64,000 nucleotides of DNA. Origin: Lactiplantibacillus songbeiensis. Its GTDB lineage: Bacteria > Bacillota > Bacilli > Lactobacillales > Lactobacillaceae. The stretch spans positions 62,001 through 126,000 of the forward strand of contig NZ_BJDL01000006.1 in assembly GCF_005405125.1 (NCBI RefSeq). The letters are read 5' to 3'. A model generated the notes under the pieces. That model had not been told where the DNA came from. It was given only the letters and a program-made list of their open reading frames with translations, and ran no database searches. This document shows, one piece after another, positions 37,282-47,106 of this stretch; the first letter of the stretch is position 1, and every line of letters begins with the position of its first letter. The translations under genes and the position numbers were made by a program.

Positions 37282-38170
37282 ATTAGGATCGCATGTATCA
37301 ATGAAAGCACCAGATATGTTACTCGGGTCTGCAAATGAAGCAGTTAGCTATGGTGCTAATACGTTTATGATTTATACAGGGGCACCCCAAAACACCCGCC
37401 GTAAGCCGATTGATGAGTTGAATATTGCAGCTGGCCAAAAGGTGATGGCAGCGCACGATTTACAACAAATCGTGGTCCATGCGCCATATATTGTGAATCT
37501 GGGTAATACTAAAAAAACGGGTTATTTTGAGTTTGCAACGGACTTTTTGTATCATGAAATTGAACGTGCTGAAGCCGTTGGGGCCACTCAGCTGACGCTC
37601 CACCCAGGGGCCCATGTTGGCGCTGGTGCTGAAGCTGCGATTGCTCAGATTATTAAGGGCTTGAATACGGTCATTCGGCCTGATCAAAAGATTCAGATTG
37701 CGATTGAGACGATGGCCGGTAAAGGAACCGAAGTCGGTCGGACGTTTGAAGAAATTGCGGCGATGATTGCTGGAGTGACTTATAATGAGAAGTTGTCGGT
37801 CACCTTTGATACTTGTCATACCAGTGATGCCGGTTATGCCATTAAAGATGACTTCGATGGTGTTTTGAATGAGTTTGATCACGTGATTGGTTTGGATCGG
37901 TTAAAGGTCATTCACTTGAATGATTCTAAGAATCCCCAAGGGGCCCATAAAGATCGGCATACGAATATTGGGATGGGAACGATTGGTTTTGAGGCCTTAA
38001 ATGCCGTTGCCCATCATCCACAGTTAACTGAAATCAGTAAAATTTTAGAGACGCCCTACGTTGGGCCAGATAAGAAACATCAATTACCACCGTATAAATA
38101 CGAGATTGCCATGTTAAGAGCGGGTCAATTTAACCCTAATTTGATTCGTGATATTGAACAACAAGTTTAA
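37274..38170 (+). CDS. nfo: Endonuclease IV (AP endonuclease)
   Basis: 298 aa. TIM-barrel AP endonuclease: [71 protein letters not shown] and ILETPY hold the Zn ligands. The long upstream frame (from 37118) overlaps the previous gene and is not used; ATG 37274 begins the conserved protein. Ends before a strong bidirectional terminator. Confidence 0.96.
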   Translation: MLRLGSHVSMKAPDMLLGSANEAVSYGANTFMIYTGAPQNTRRKPIDELNIAAGQKVMAAHDLQQIVVHAPYIVNLGNTKKTGYFEFATDFLYHEIERAEAVGATQLTLHPGAHVGAGAEAAIAQIIKGLNTVIRPDQKIQIAIETMAGKGTEVGRTFEEIAAMIAGVTYNEKLSVTFDTCHTSDAGYAIKDDFDGVLNEFDHVIGLDRLKVIHLNDSKNPQGAHKDRHTNIGMGTIGFEALNAVAHHPQLTEISKILETPYVGPDKKHQLPPYKYEIAMLRAGQFNPNLIRDIEQQV

Positions 38171-38175
38171 GCGCC

Positions 38176-38215
38176 AAAAAAAGCGGCTTAGGAAAAAATC
38201 CTAAGTCGCTTTTTT
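38176..38215. terminator. Bidirectional terminator between nfo and PDRP gene
   Basis: AAGCGGCTTAGGA / TCCTAAGTCGCTT with A- and T-runs on the flanks. Confidence 0.9.
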
Positions 38216-38222
38216 AATTGAG

Positions 38223-39038
38223 TTAACGATTAGGTTCGTTGTAACCGAGACTTTCCGTAATGAGGGTGGCAGTTTCTTCAATTGACTTGTTAGCCACGTT
38301 GATAACGAGGCAGCCAATCTTTTTGAAAATCGTATCCGCATAAGCGAGTTCAGCTTTGATTTTATCAGTATTGGAATAAACCGTATCTGGGTTTAGTCCA
38401 TATTGAATCATCCGTTCGCGGCGAATCGTATTGAGCTGTTCCGGATCATTGGTTAAGCCAAAGATCTTCTTCGGGTCAACTTGCCAGATTTCGTCGGGAA
38501 TTTGAGCCTTAGGAACTAAGGGTAAGTTAGCGACCTTTAAGTTACGGTTGGCTAGGTAGAGTGACAACGGCGTCTTCGAAGTCCGTGAGACTCCTAATAA
38601 GACGACGTCGGCATCCAAAAAGCCAGCGGGGTTCTTACCATCGTCATAAGTCACGGCAAATTCAATGGCGTTGATCCGATCAAAGTAATTGGTATTTAAA
38701 TCATGCATTTTACCTGGCTTGTTGACAGGCTGCCGGTGGGTGATGCCAGAAAATAAATCCAACGTTGGAGTCATGACATCATTATAAGGTAAGTCATGAG
38801 CTTGACAAAAATCGTTCACGCTCTTACTTAACTTACGATCAACAAAGGTGTGGTAGACGATTGCTTGGTCTTTTAAAGCTTGTGCGAGTACCGTTTGCAG
38901 TAGCGATTCGGTTCGGACGAAAGGAAACCGTTGATAAGTGATATCTAAATCGCCAAATTGAGCGGCCCCGGCTTGGGCGACCGCGTGGGCCGTTTCGCCA
39001 ACTGAATCAGATAAAATAAAAATTTTAATGGCTTGCAT
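38223..39038 (-). CDS. Pyruvate,phosphate dikinase regulatory protein family (DUF299, bifunctional kinase/phosphorylase)
   Basis: 271 aa. GVSRTSKTPLSLYLANR forms the family P-loop, with VDPKKIFGLTNDPEQLNTIR and the C-terminal NVANKSIEETA. Members phosphorylate/dephosphorylate PPDK or PEP synthase. The usual target gene is not nearby, so the substrate here is unknown. ATG 39038 after TGAGGG. Divergent from rpsU. Confidence 0.9.
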   Translation of the reverse strand: MQAIKIFILSDSVGETAHAVAQAGAAQFGDLDITYQRFPFVRTESLLQTVLAQALKDQAIVYHTFVDRKLSKSVNDFCQAHDLPYNDVMTPTLDLFSGITHRQPVNKPGKMHDLNTNYFDRINAIEFAVTYDDGKNPAGFLDADVVLLGVSRTSKTPLSLYLANRNLKVANLPLVPKAQIPDEIWQVDPKKIFGLTNDPEQLNTIRRERMIQYGLNPDTVYSNTDKIKAELAYADTIFKKIGCLVINVANKSIEETATLITESLGYNEPNR

Positions 39039-39163
39039 GATTAAACCCTCATTTCCGTATCAATAATGACTCTAGTGTAGCATAGCCAAGGGTTTATGAA
39101 AACGATTTATTGTGGGTAAAGCCAGCCATTTTGAAATATTTTGCATTAATCTTTAAACTTTTG

Positions 39164-39192
39164 TTGACGTGGTTTTTCTATTTATGTATAAT
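39164..39192 (+). promoter_or_regulatory. Promoter of rpsU
   Basis: TTGACG (39164-39169), 17-bp spacer, TATAAT (39187-39192): a near-consensus promoter before the broken S21 gene. Confidence 0.85.
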
Positions 39193-39268
39193 TTACTAGA
39201 ACAGTTGTATTATGTAAGTATGCATAATTTGACGGTTACTTTTCAAGCTCGGAGGGAGGGAATTTTAA

Positions 39269-39457
39269 ATGGCAAAAACAGTCGTTCGTAAAAACGAATC
39301 TCTTGATGATGCTCTTCGTCGCTTTAAACGTACCGTTTCAAAAAGTGGTACTTTACAAGAATACCGCAAACGGTAATTTTACGAAAAACCAAGTGTGAAG
39401 AAAAAGTTAAAATCAGAAGCTGCTCGTAAGCGTAAGAACCGTCGTCGTTTCAAGTAA
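39269..39457 (+). pseudogene. rpsU: Ribosomal protein S21 with an internal stop codon
   Basis: Translation from ATG 39269 gives [18 protein letters not shown]... and matches S21 through ...EYRKR, then TAA at 39374-39376. The frame then continues FYEKPSVKKKLKSEAARK...RRRFK to a normal TAA at 39455-39457. In S21 the codon after RKR is normally Glu (GAA), so a single G-to-T change explains the stop. Only 35 of 62 residues would be made, without the basic C-terminal half that contacts 16S rRNA. Promoter and GGAGGGAGGG ribosome site are intact. A sequencing error cannot be excluded. Confidence 0.9.
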
Positions 39458-39500
39458 TCAACATCTTGTTGATTTTAATTGAATCGAAGGAGGATATCCA

Positions 39501-39944
39501 ATGAGTCTAGTTGATACACTCAATGGTGATCTTAAAGCTGCGATGAAAGCTCGCGATAAGCAAAGCCTTAGCGTGTTGCGGATGCTGAAGTCTGCGTTAA
39601 TGAATGAAAAGATTAATGCAGGTCATGATTTAACGGCCGAAGAAGAAGTGAGCGTGTTATCACGTGAATTGAAACAACGGCGCGAATCACTTGAGGAATT
39701 CCAAAGCGCGAATCGTCAGGATCTAGTTGATGGGGTTAAAGCTGAAATTACCCTTGTTGAATCATATATGCCCAAGCAGTTGTCTGACGAAGAAGTCAAA
39801 CAAGTGGTTGCAGCAACGATTGAACAAGTCGGTGCCACCGGTAAAGGTGACTTCGGTAAAGTAATGGGTGCGGTAATGCCAAAACTTAAAGGTCAGGCGG
39901 ATGGCAAGCTTATCAACCAAACAGTTAAATCATTATTGAATTAA
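39501..39944 (+). CDS. yqeY: GatB/YqeY domain protein
   Basis: 147 aa, full length. SLVDTLNGDLKAAMKARDKQSLSVLRMLKSAL and the KGDFGKVMGAVMPKLKGQADG C-terminal block define YqeY, a tRNA-amidotransferase-tail homologue of unclear function. ATG after GAAGGAGGATAT, 43 bases after the rpsU stop; rpsU-yqeY is the standard pair. Confidence 0.95.
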   Translation: MSLVDTLNGDLKAAMKARDKQSLSVLRMLKSALMNEKINAGHDLTAEEEVSVLSRELKQRRESLEEFQSANRQDLVDGVKAEITLVESYMPKQLSDEEVKQVVAATIEQVGATGKGDFGKVMGAVMPKLKGQADGKLINQTVKSLLN

Positions 39945-39951
39945 CGGTTAG

Positions 39952-39979
39952 TCAGGGAAGTTTTTCCCTGGCTTTTTTT
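39952..39979 (+). terminator. Terminator of rpsU-yqeY
   Basis: TCAGGGAA / TTCCCTGG stem followed by TTTTTTT. Confidence 0.88.
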
Positions 39980-40149
39980 GTGTCGTCAAGCTAGTCGACC
40001 AAGCGTTCGTGAAGCTGGTCGTGGCCAGGCTTTTATGCTATGATTAGTTAACACCAAACCCGCTTTTAAGCGTTGACATTGTGCGTCACGTCGCGGGTGC
40101 CATTGGCTTTCAATGGCTAATAAATCTGTCAATAAAGGAGTCCATGTTT

Positions 40150-41121
40150 TTGACCGAAAACTCAAAATATGAACAAAAATTTCTCATCGCTGATCCTAGT
40201 CAATCGGTAGCTTTACTCGGTCCGGAAGATCAGTATTTAGCGATGTTAGAAGATGGGCTGCACGTTAGCCTCCATGTTTTTGGCGATCAAGTGACCATTA
40301 GTGGGGATGACGAGGAAGCCGTTCATAAAACCCAAGCTGTGTTTAAGAATTTAACGAGTTTAATTAAACAGAATATTCAAATCGGTGCCCCCGATGTGAT
40401 CAGTGCGATTAAGATGGTCAATCGCGGTACTTTAGACTATTTTCAAGATTTATATGCGGAAACGCTTATTAAAGATAATCGTGGTCGGCCGGTCCGCGTG
40501 AAGAACTTTGGTCAACGTCAATATGTGCAAGCCGTCGCCAAGAGTGACATTACGTTTGGGATTGGACCAGCTGGGACTGGGAAGACCTATCTTGCAGTTG
40601 TCATGGCAATTGCGGCTTTAAAGCGCGGTGATGTTGAAAAGATTATTGTCACGCGGCCAGCCGTTGAAGCTGGTGAAAGCTTAGGCTTCTTGCCAGGTGA
40701 TTTGAAGGAAAAGGTTGACCCTTATTTGCGGCCAATCTATGATGCCTTGTATGAGATTTATGGCGCTGAACATACCCAACGATTAATGGATCGTGGTGTG
40801 ATTGAAATTGCGCCACTAGCTTATATGCGTGGACGGACGTTAGATCATGCCTTTGTCATCTTAGATGAAGCGCAAAATACGACGAACGCGCAAATGAAAA
40901 TGTTCCTCACTCGGTTAGGCTTTGATGCCAAGATGATCGTCAATGGTGATATCTCACAGATTGATTTACCGCGTAATACGACGAGTGGCTTGATTCAAGC
41001 GGAACATATCTTAAATCACATTAGTAATATTTCGTTTGTCAACTTTACGGCCGATGATGTGGTTCGTAATCCGGTGGTTGCGAAGATTATTACGGCATAT
41101 GAAGCTGGCGAAAAGCACTAA
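40150..41121 (+). CDS. phoH: PhoH-like ATPase
   Basis: 323 aa from TTG 40150; ATG 40144 and a longer frame to 40081 exist, but AAAGGAG lies 7-8 bases before TTG 40150 and only 3 before ATG. P-loop GPAGTGKTYLA, Walker B VILDEAQNTT and VTRPAVEAGESLGFLPGD are intact; the N-terminal ~110 residues include the KH-like region. RNA-processing role with YbeY is likely. First gene of phoH-ybeY-dgkA-era-recO. Confidence 0.94.
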   Translation: MTENSKYEQKFLIADPSQSVALLGPEDQYLAMLEDGLHVSLHVFGDQVTISGDDEEAVHKTQAVFKNLTSLIKQNIQIGAPDVISAIKMVNRGTLDYFQDLYAETLIKDNRGRPVRVKNFGQRQYVQAVAKSDITFGIGPAGTGKTYLAVVMAIAALKRGDVEKIIVTRPAVEAGESLGFLPGDLKEKVDPYLRPIYDALYEIYGAEHTQRLMDRGVIEIAPLAYMRGRTLDHAFVILDEAQNTTNAQMKMFLTRLGFDAKMIVNGDISQIDLPRNTTSGLIQAEHILNHISNISFVNFTADDVVRNPVVAKIITAYEAGEKH

Positions 41122-41133
41122 ACGGAGGCAGTT

Positions 41134-41613
41134 ATGGACTTAGAATTATATGATCAAACGGCCGCCGGTGCTGCAGCAGCTGATTTACAATTGATCCGGG
41201 ATCTGATTGCGGCAGCGGGGCAAGAATTGAAGCTTCGTGATGATACCGAAGTTTCAGTAACATTAATGAACAATGATGAGATTCAAAAAATTAATGAGCA
41301 GTACCGGGGCGTTGACCGGCCCACCGACGTGATTAGTTTTGCCATGCATGATGATGACGCCGATGATGTGATTGTGATGGACCCAGAGATGGCCGCAGAA
41401 ATGCCGTTAAACTTAGGGGATATCATGATTTCAGTTGATAAGGTTGACGAACAAGCCCAATTCTTACAACACTCGCGTGAACGGGAGTTAGGTTATTTAG
41501 TCGTCCATGGCTTTTTGCACTTGAACGGCTACGACCACCTGCAACCAGCGGATGAAAAAGAAATGTTCGGGTTACAAAGGAAGATTTTAGATGACTATGG
41601 ACTCGCAAAATAA
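41134..41613 (+). CDS. ybeY: Endoribonuclease/rRNA maturation factor YbeY
   Basis: 159 aa. The zinc motif HGFLHLNGYDH (H-x3-H-x5-H) is complete, with RPTDVISFAM and GDIMISV. It functions in 16S rRNA 3' end maturation and ribosome quality control. RBS CGGAGG. Overlaps dgkA by 23 bases. Confidence 0.96.
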   Translation: MDLELYDQTAAGAAAADLQLIRDLIAAAGQELKLRDDTEVSVTLMNNDEIQKINEQYRGVDRPTDVISFAMHDDDADDVIVMDPEMAAEMPLNLGDIMISVDKVDEQAQFLQHSRERELGYLVVHGFLHLNGYDHLQPADEKEMFGLQRKILDDYGLAK

Positions 41614-42007
41614 ATCAAATAAACCACAAATCGAAAAGAACCATTCATTTTGGCAGTCTTGGCAACATGCTTGGTCCGGTTTGAAAACGGTGGTTAAAGA
41701 AGAGCGCAATATGCAGACCCACCTTGTTTTGGGGGCAGTGGCGTTACTAGCCGGCTGGTACTTCCAATTGACAACGAGTGAATGGTTATGGTTGTGCTTG
41801 GCCATCTTTATGGTGATGCTTTGTGAGATCAATAATACGATTGCGGAGAATATTTGTGATCTGGTAACCGGACCACATTATCATCCGTTAGCCAAAAAGG
41901 TTAAAGATATAGCTGCTGGCGCCGTTGTATTTGCAGCGGCATTTGCGGTACTAGTTGGGTTGATCTTATTCGTACCTAAAATCTGGCAGTTTGTGTTAAC
42001 AAGGTAG
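41591..42007 (+). CDS. dgkA: Undecaprenol/diacylglycerol kinase
   Basis: 138 aa with about three membrane segments (after a ~30-residue polar N-terminus). EINNTIAENICDLVTGPHYHPLAKKVKDIAAGAV is the family signature with the catalytic Glu/Asp region. In Gram-positives it recycles undecaprenol to the phosphate carrier. It starts inside ybeY. Confidence 0.9.
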   Translation: MTMDSQNKSNKPQIEKNHSFWQSWQHAWSGLKTVVKEERNMQTHLVLGAVALLAGWYFQLTTSEWLWLCLAIFMVMLCEINNTIAENICDLVTGPHYHPLAKKVKDIAAGAVVFAAAFAVLVGLILFVPKIWQFVLTR

Positions 42008-42024
42008 TAGAAAGGGAATAAATT

Positions 42025-42930
42025 ATGGCAAATACAGAGTTTCATTCCGGCTTCGTAGCAATTATCGGTCGGCCCAACGTTGGTAAATCCACGTTGTTGA
42101 ACCGCATTGTGGGTCAAAAAGTGGCCATTATGTCCGATAAGGCCCAAACGACCCGTAACCGGATTCAAGGAATTTATACCACTAAAGACACGCAAATGGT
42201 CTTTATCGATACACCTGGGATTCATAAACCACACAGTCGCTTAGGTGATTTTATGGTGAAGTCGGCCTTGTCAACGTTAGGTGAAGTTGATGCAGTACTC
42301 TTTATGATCAACGCGGACGAACGACGTGGTGCAGGGGATAATTTCATTATTGATCGGCTCAAGTCCGTTAACAAACCGATCTATCTGGTTATTAATAAGA
42401 TTGATCAGATTCATCCTGATCGGTTGTTAGAAATCATGGATCAATATAAAGATGCGATTTCGTGGGCTGACGTTTATCCAATCTCAGCTTTGGAAGGCAA
42501 TAATGTTGATGAATTGGTCGCAACTTTGAAGTCGAAGTTACCAGCAGGACCACAATATTATCCCGCTGATCAAATTACGGATCATCCAGAACGTTTCATT
42601 ATTTCTGAATTGATTCGTGAAAAGGTCTTAGACTTAACGCGGCAAGAAGTGCCCCATTCAACTGCTGTGGTGATTGATTCGATTAAACGACAAGATGAAG
42701 AAAAGATTCATATTCAAGCGACGATTATTATTGAACGGTCGTCACAAAAAGGGATTATCATTGGTAAGGGCGGCAGTATGTTAAAACGGATCGGGTCAAT
42801 GGCTCGCCGGGATATTGAACGTTTACTTGGTGATAAAGTTTACTTGGAATTATGGGTCAAAGTGCAAGAAAACTGGAAAGATCGGGAAAATCTGTTAGCT
42901 AGCTATGGCTATCGGCAAGATGATTATTAG
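42025..42930 (+). CDS. era: GTPase Era
   Basis: 301 aa. [12 protein letters not shown] (G1), switch region [25 protein letters not shown] (G4), SAL (G5) and the KH domain with [14 protein letters not shown]. It binds the 3' end of 16S rRNA during 30S assembly. RBS AAAGGG. Confidence 0.97.
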   Translation: MANTEFHSGFVAIIGRPNVGKSTLLNRIVGQKVAIMSDKAQTTRNRIQGIYTTKDTQMVFIDTPGIHKPHSRLGDFMVKSALSTLGEVDAVLFMINADERRGAGDNFIIDRLKSVNKPIYLVINKIDQIHPDRLLEIMDQYKDAISWADVYPISALEGNNVDELVATLKSKLPAGPQYYPADQITDHPERFIISELIREKVLDLTRQEVPHSTAVVIDSIKRQDEEKIHIQATIIIERSSQKGIIIGKGGSMLKRIGSMARRDIERLLGDKVYLELWVKVQENWKDRENLLASYGYRQDDY

Positions 42931-42947
42931 AATCGTTAGGTGATTAA

Positions 42948-43739
42948 ATGGCCCAACAAACGATCACTAACTTTAACGGTATTTTATTGTATCGGCGCGA
43001 TTATCGTGAACGGGACATGCTGATTAAATTTTTGACCGCTGAATATGGCAAAAAAATGTTTTTTATTCGTGGCGCCCGTCGTCGTGGGTTTAAAATGGCA
43101 GCGGAATTATTGCCATTTACGATGGGTGAGTACGTTGGCGACTTACGTGATCAGGGCTTGTCTTACATTAATAGTGTCAAATCAGTACAGTATTTTGAAC
43201 AGATTAGTCAAGACATTGAGCTGAATGCCTATGCAACGTATATCATGAATCTGATTGATGTGGCTTATCCGGATAATCAACCGGTAGGCCGCTGGTACCA
43301 ACAGATTACCAGTGCGTTGCAGCTGATTGATCAACAAGTCGCACCAGCGCTGGTTGCTAACGTGATTGAGATTCAATTACTAGGCGCGTTCGGGGTCGCC
43401 CCGGAACTGCGCTGGTGTGCCGTGTGTGGTCGACAGGACTTACCGTTAGATTACTCGGAAAGTTATGGGGGCCTGTTGTGTCAACAACATTGGCACCTAG
43501 ATCCACATCGTTTACATGCAAGTCAGGCGGCTATCTTTTACTTGCGGAAGTTCTCAGTATTGAACTTAAGTCAAGTGCATTCGATGACTGTTAAGAAGAC
43601 GACAGCGCAACAGTTACGGCGGATTTTAGATGAAATCTATGATAATTCAGTGGGGTTACATCTAAAGTCTAAACGCTTTATCGATCAGATGGGGAGTTGG
43701 TATCAACCATTAAAACCCCGGCAGACCGATGATGATTGA
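42948..43739 (+). CDS. recO: DNA repair protein RecO
   Basis: 263 aa. OB-fold N-terminus (~1-80), helical middle and a zinc finger (CAVCGRQDLPL ... GGLLCQQHW). It mediates loading of RecA with RecF/RecR. ATG 42948 after TTAGGTG. Ends just before the glyQS T-box. Confidence 0.94.
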   Translation: MAQQTITNFNGILLYRRDYRERDMLIKFLTAEYGKKMFFIRGARRRGFKMAAELLPFTMGEYVGDLRDQGLSYINSVKSVQYFEQISQDIELNAYATYIMNLIDVAYPDNQPVGRWYQQITSALQLIDQQVAPALVANVIEIQLLGAFGVAPELRWCAVCGRQDLPLDYSESYGGLLCQQHWHLDPHRLHASQAAIFYLRKFSVLNLSQVHSMTVKKTTAQQLRRILDEIYDNSVGLHLKSKRFIDQMGSWYQPLKPRQTDDD

Positions 43740-43769
43740 CAAACTAGTAACAGTCGGCTATGATGATGA

Positions 43770-43980
43770 AGAACTGAATAGTTAAGTGTTGATGAGAGAA
43801 AATGATAAGTTGTGGTATCCAGTGAGGCCTAGTGAGTGAGAAATGGTCAGAAGCGATTTATGATTGGCGCTCTCGGAGCTTTGAAGATTAATTAAGCTGC
43901 TGAGGTTACTCAGAAGTAGGGTGGAACCGCGAAATCAATCGTCCCTATGTCATTCTTTTGGAATGGCAGGGGACTTTTTT
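43770..43980 (+). promoter_or_regulatory. T-box riboswitch controlling glyQS
   Basis: T-box AGGGTGGAACCGCG (43918-43931) and terminator GTCCC...GAATGGCAGGGGAC with T7 (43941-43980). In Stem I, a GAGAG/CTCTC lower stem is followed on the 3' side by GGC (43866-43868), the expected glycine specifier. Confidence 0.92.
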
Positions 43981-44024
43981 TGTGGGCAAAAGCCGATTCA
44001 GTCACAAATTTTGGGAGGCAGAAA

Positions 44025-44924
44025 ATGAGCAAAAAGTTATCAGTGCAAGAGATTATTTTAACCTTGCAAGAATTTTGGTCAGATCAAGGTTGTATGTTAA
44101 TGCAATCTTATGATACAGAAAAAGGGGCCGGGACGATGAGTCCATATACGTTCTTACGTGCTATCGGTCCTGAACCTTGGAACGCGGCGTATGTCGAACC
44201 TTCACGGCGCCCAGCTGATGGTCGGTATGGTGAAAACCCTAACCGGTTGTACCAACATCATCAGTTCCAAGTGGTTATGAAGCCGTCACCTGAAAACATC
44301 CAAGACTTATATTTACAAAGTTTGGAAAAATTAGGCATTAACCCACTTGAACATGATATTCGATTTGTCGAAGATAACTGGGAAAATCCTTCAATGGGTT
44401 GTGCCGGTGTTGGTTGGGAAGTTTGGCTAGACGGGATGGAAATTAGTCAATTTACCTACTTCCAACAAGTTGGTGGTCTGGAAGTTGATCCAGTTACTTC
44501 AGAAATCACTTATGGCTTGGAACGCTTGTCATCTTATATTCAAGATGTTAACTCGGTCTTTGATTTGGAATGGGGCGATGGCGTTAAGTATGGCGACATC
44601 TTCTTGGAACCTGAATTTGAAAACTCAAAGTATGCCTTTGAAGACAGCAACGAAGACTTATTATTAATGTTGTTTGATGAATACGAAAAAGAAGCTAAAA
44701 AGCAAATCAAGAACGGTTTGGTGCACCCTGCCTATGATTATTGTTTGAAGTGTAGCCATACCTTTAACTTGATGGATGCACGCGGGATGGTTTCCGTGAC
44801 GGAACGGGCTGGTTATTTGGACCGTATTCGTAATATGGCCAAGTCCATTGCTAAAGAATTTGTGGCACAACGTGAAAAACGGGGCTTCCCATTACTCAAA
44901 CATGCGCAGGAGGAAACGAAATAA
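44025..44924 (+). CDS. glyQ: Glycyl-tRNA synthetase alpha subunit
   Basis: 299 aa. Alpha subunit with [55 protein letters not shown] and [10 protein letters not shown]. Start ATG 44025 follows TTGGGAGG; the longer frame from 43947 runs through the T-box terminator and is rejected. Its TAA overlaps the ATG of glyS by one base. Confidence 0.97.
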   Translation: MSKKLSVQEIILTLQEFWSDQGCMLMQSYDTEKGAGTMSPYTFLRAIGPEPWNAAYVEPSRRPADGRYGENPNRLYQHHQFQVVMKPSPENIQDLYLQSLEKLGINPLEHDIRFVEDNWENPSMGCAGVGWEVWLDGMEISQFTYFQQVGGLEVDPVTSEITYGLERLSSYIQDVNSVFDLEWGDGVKYGDIFLEPEFENSKYAFEDSNEDLLLMLFDEYEKEAKKQIKNGLVHPAYDYCLKCSHTFNLMDARGMVSVTERAGYLDRIRNMAKSIAKEFVAQREKRGFPLLKHAQEETK

Positions 44925-47005
44925 TGGCTAAAACTTATTTGTTAGAAATCGGTTTGGAAGAAATGCCGGCGCACGTCGTCACTCCTAGTATTTTGCAATT
45001 AAAAGAACGAATGGCAAAATTTCTCAAAGACGAACGCTTAACTTTCGACCAGATTAAAACTTTTTCAACGCCACGCCGGTTGACGTTGCAAGTTGAAGGC
45101 TTAGCTGACAAGCAAGCTGATGTTAAAAAGGAAGTGCGGGGACCAGCTAAGAAAATCGCCCAAGACGCGGATGGTAATTGGACGAAAGCAGCGATTGGAT
45201 TTTCTAAAGGTCAAGGCGCTTCAACGGACGATATTGTCTTTAAGGAAATCAAAGGGACCCCTTATGTGTTTGTTCAAACGTTTACGGCTGGTAAACCGGC
45301 TAAAGATGTTTTAGCAGGCGTTAAGGACGTTATCACGAAGATGAACTTTCCAACGATGATGAAGTGGTCAACGTTTAGCTTTAAATATATTCGGCCAATT
45401 CGTTGGTTAGTCTCATTATTAGATGATGAGATTATCCCAATCGAAATCTTGGATGTCAAAGCTGGTCGGACAACCCGTGGCCATCGTTTCTTAGGTCATG
45501 ATGTTGAAATTGCTAACGCGACGGACTATGAAGCTGATCTAGCGAAAGAATTCGTGATTGCTGATGCAGCTAAACGGAAGGCCAAGATTCGGACACAAAT
45601 CGATGCCTTAGCCAAGGCACATCAATGGCAGATTGTGGTTAATGAAGACTTGTTAGAAGAAGTTAATAACTTGGTTGAATATCCAACGGCTTTTGCTGGG
45701 GATTTCGATACCAAATACTTACCAATTCCTGATGAAGTCTTGATTACATCAATGCGTGACCATCAACGGTTCTTCTATGTAACCGATGCTGATGACAACT
45801 TGTTGCCACACTTTGTTTCTGTTCGTAACGGGAATACCGAAAACTTAAAGAACGTGATTCTTGGTAACCAAAAAGTGTTGACAGCTCGGTTGGAAGATGC
45901 GGCCTTCTTCTTCCATGAAGATCAGCAACATTCCATTCAAGCTTATGTGGAACGCCTTAAAAAGGTTAGCTTCCATGATAAGATTGGGACGATGTACGAA
46001 AAGATGCAACGGGTCATGTACATCGGCGGTTTACTGGCTGATCGGTTTGGCTTGACTGAAACCGAAAAGAACCAACTGCATCGTGCGGCTCAAATCTACA
46101 AATTTGATTTGGTAACGGGGATGGTCGGCGAATTCCCTGAACTTCAAGGTGTGATGGGTGAAAAGTATGCCATCTTGAAGGGTGAAGATCCCGTCGTTGC
46201 CCAAGCCATTCGTGAACACTACATGCCGACGAGTGCCGATGGGGCCTTGCCACAATCTAAAGTCGGTGCCGTTTTAGCGGTGGCTGACAAGATTGATTCG
46301 ATTACGAGTTTCTTTGCGGTTGGCTTAACCCCAAGTGGGTCGAACGATCCGTTTGCCTTACGTCGTCAAGCCTTTGGGATTGTTCGAATTGTCCGTGATC
46401 AAGGCTGGGACTTCCCAATTGGCCAATTTGAAGCTGATATTCAACAAGTCTTGCAAGCTAACGGGGCTACGTTCAATTTAGACTTTGCTAAGCAAACGAA
46501 GCCAGTAGCGGCGTTCTTAACTGATCGAGTTAAGCAATGGTTCAGTAACAAAAAGTTACGTTATGACATCGTAGACACCGTCATTAAGGGGAGTCGGCAA
46601 GATATTCGTGAAATGTTCAAGGCAGCAGATGTGTTAAATGCGCATCAAAATGATCCTGAATTCCGGGACACGATTGAAGCGTTGACCCGACTATTACGGA
46701 TCACGGCTAAGGCTGATCTGGACACGCGTGATTTGACCGTTGATCCGGCATTGTTTGAAAATGATGCGGAACAAAAACTTTATGATGCGGTGAATGAGCT
46801 TGAAACGAAGTTAACCCCAGCACTCGATATGAATGACCGTTTTAAGGCGTTGGCTAGTTTACGGCCATTGATCGCTGATTACTTTGACCAGACGATGGTC
46901 ATGAGTAAAGACGAAAAAGTTCGTAACAATCATTTGAAGCAATTGATTAAGATTGCCCGCATGGCAAATGTCATGGGTGACTTGAACCAATTAGTCGTTA
47001 AATAA
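44924..47005 (+). CDS. glyS: Glycyl-tRNA synthetase beta subunit
   Basis: 693 aa, normal beta-subunit length. LLEIGLEEMPAHVV, DHQRFF region (ITSMRDHQRFFYVTD), LEDAAFFFHEDQ and the HD-like region HDKIGTMYEKM, with the C-terminal DALR-like anticodon domain. RBS AGGAGGAAACG sits inside glyQ. A T-box product of glyQS; ends with a terminator. Confidence 0.97.
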   Translation: MAKTYLLEIGLEEMPAHVVTPSILQLKERMAKFLKDERLTFDQIKTFSTPRRLTLQVEGLADKQADVKKEVRGPAKKIAQDADGNWTKAAIGFSKGQGASTDDIVFKEIKGTPYVFVQTFTAGKPAKDVLAGVKDVITKMNFPTMMKWSTFSFKYIRPIRWLVSLLDDEIIPIEILDVKAGRTTRGHRFLGHDVEIANATDYEADLAKEFVIADAAKRKAKIRTQIDALAKAHQWQIVVNEDLLEEVNNLVEYPTAFAGDFDTKYLPIPDEVLITSMRDHQRFFYVTDADDNLLPHFVSVRNGNTENLKNVILGNQKVLTARLEDAAFFFHEDQQHSIQAYVERLKKVSFHDKIGTMYEKMQRVMYIGGLLADRFGLTETEKNQLHRAAQIYKFDLVTGMVGEFPELQGVMGEKYAILKGEDPVVAQAIREHYMPTSADGALPQSKVGAVLAVADKIDSITSFFAVGLTPSGSNDPFALRRQAFGIVRIVRDQGWDFPIGQFEADIQQVLQANGATFNLDFAKQTKPVAAFLTDRVKQWFSNKKLRYDIVDTVIKGSRQDIREMFKAADVLNAHQNDPEFRDTIEALTRLLRITAKADLDTRDLTVDPALFENDAEQKLYDAVNELETKLTPALDMNDRFKALASLRPLIADYFDQTMVMSKDEKVRNNHLKQLIKIARMANVMGDLNQLVVK

Positions 47006-47024
47006 GTGCCACTGATGTAAACTT

Positions 47025-47072
47025 AAGAGCATCAAATTAGTCATAGTTGTGACTAGTTTGATGCTCTTTTTA
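47025..47072 (+). terminator. Terminator of glyQS
   Basis: AAGAGCATCAAATTAGTCA pairs with TGACTAGTTTGATGCTCTT, followed by T-run. Confidence 0.92.
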
Positions 47073-47106
47073 TATTAGTACTAAGCTGGATTAGTGGTAA
47101 AGAAGC

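Noticed and set aside
37460-37882. 140-codon frame antisense to nfo
   Set aside because: Shadow of a strongly conserved gene; no ribosome site, no recognisable motif.
43947-44024. 26-codon extension of glyQ
   Set aside because: It runs through the T-box terminator and T-run; the conserved start is ATG 44025 behind TTGGGAGG.
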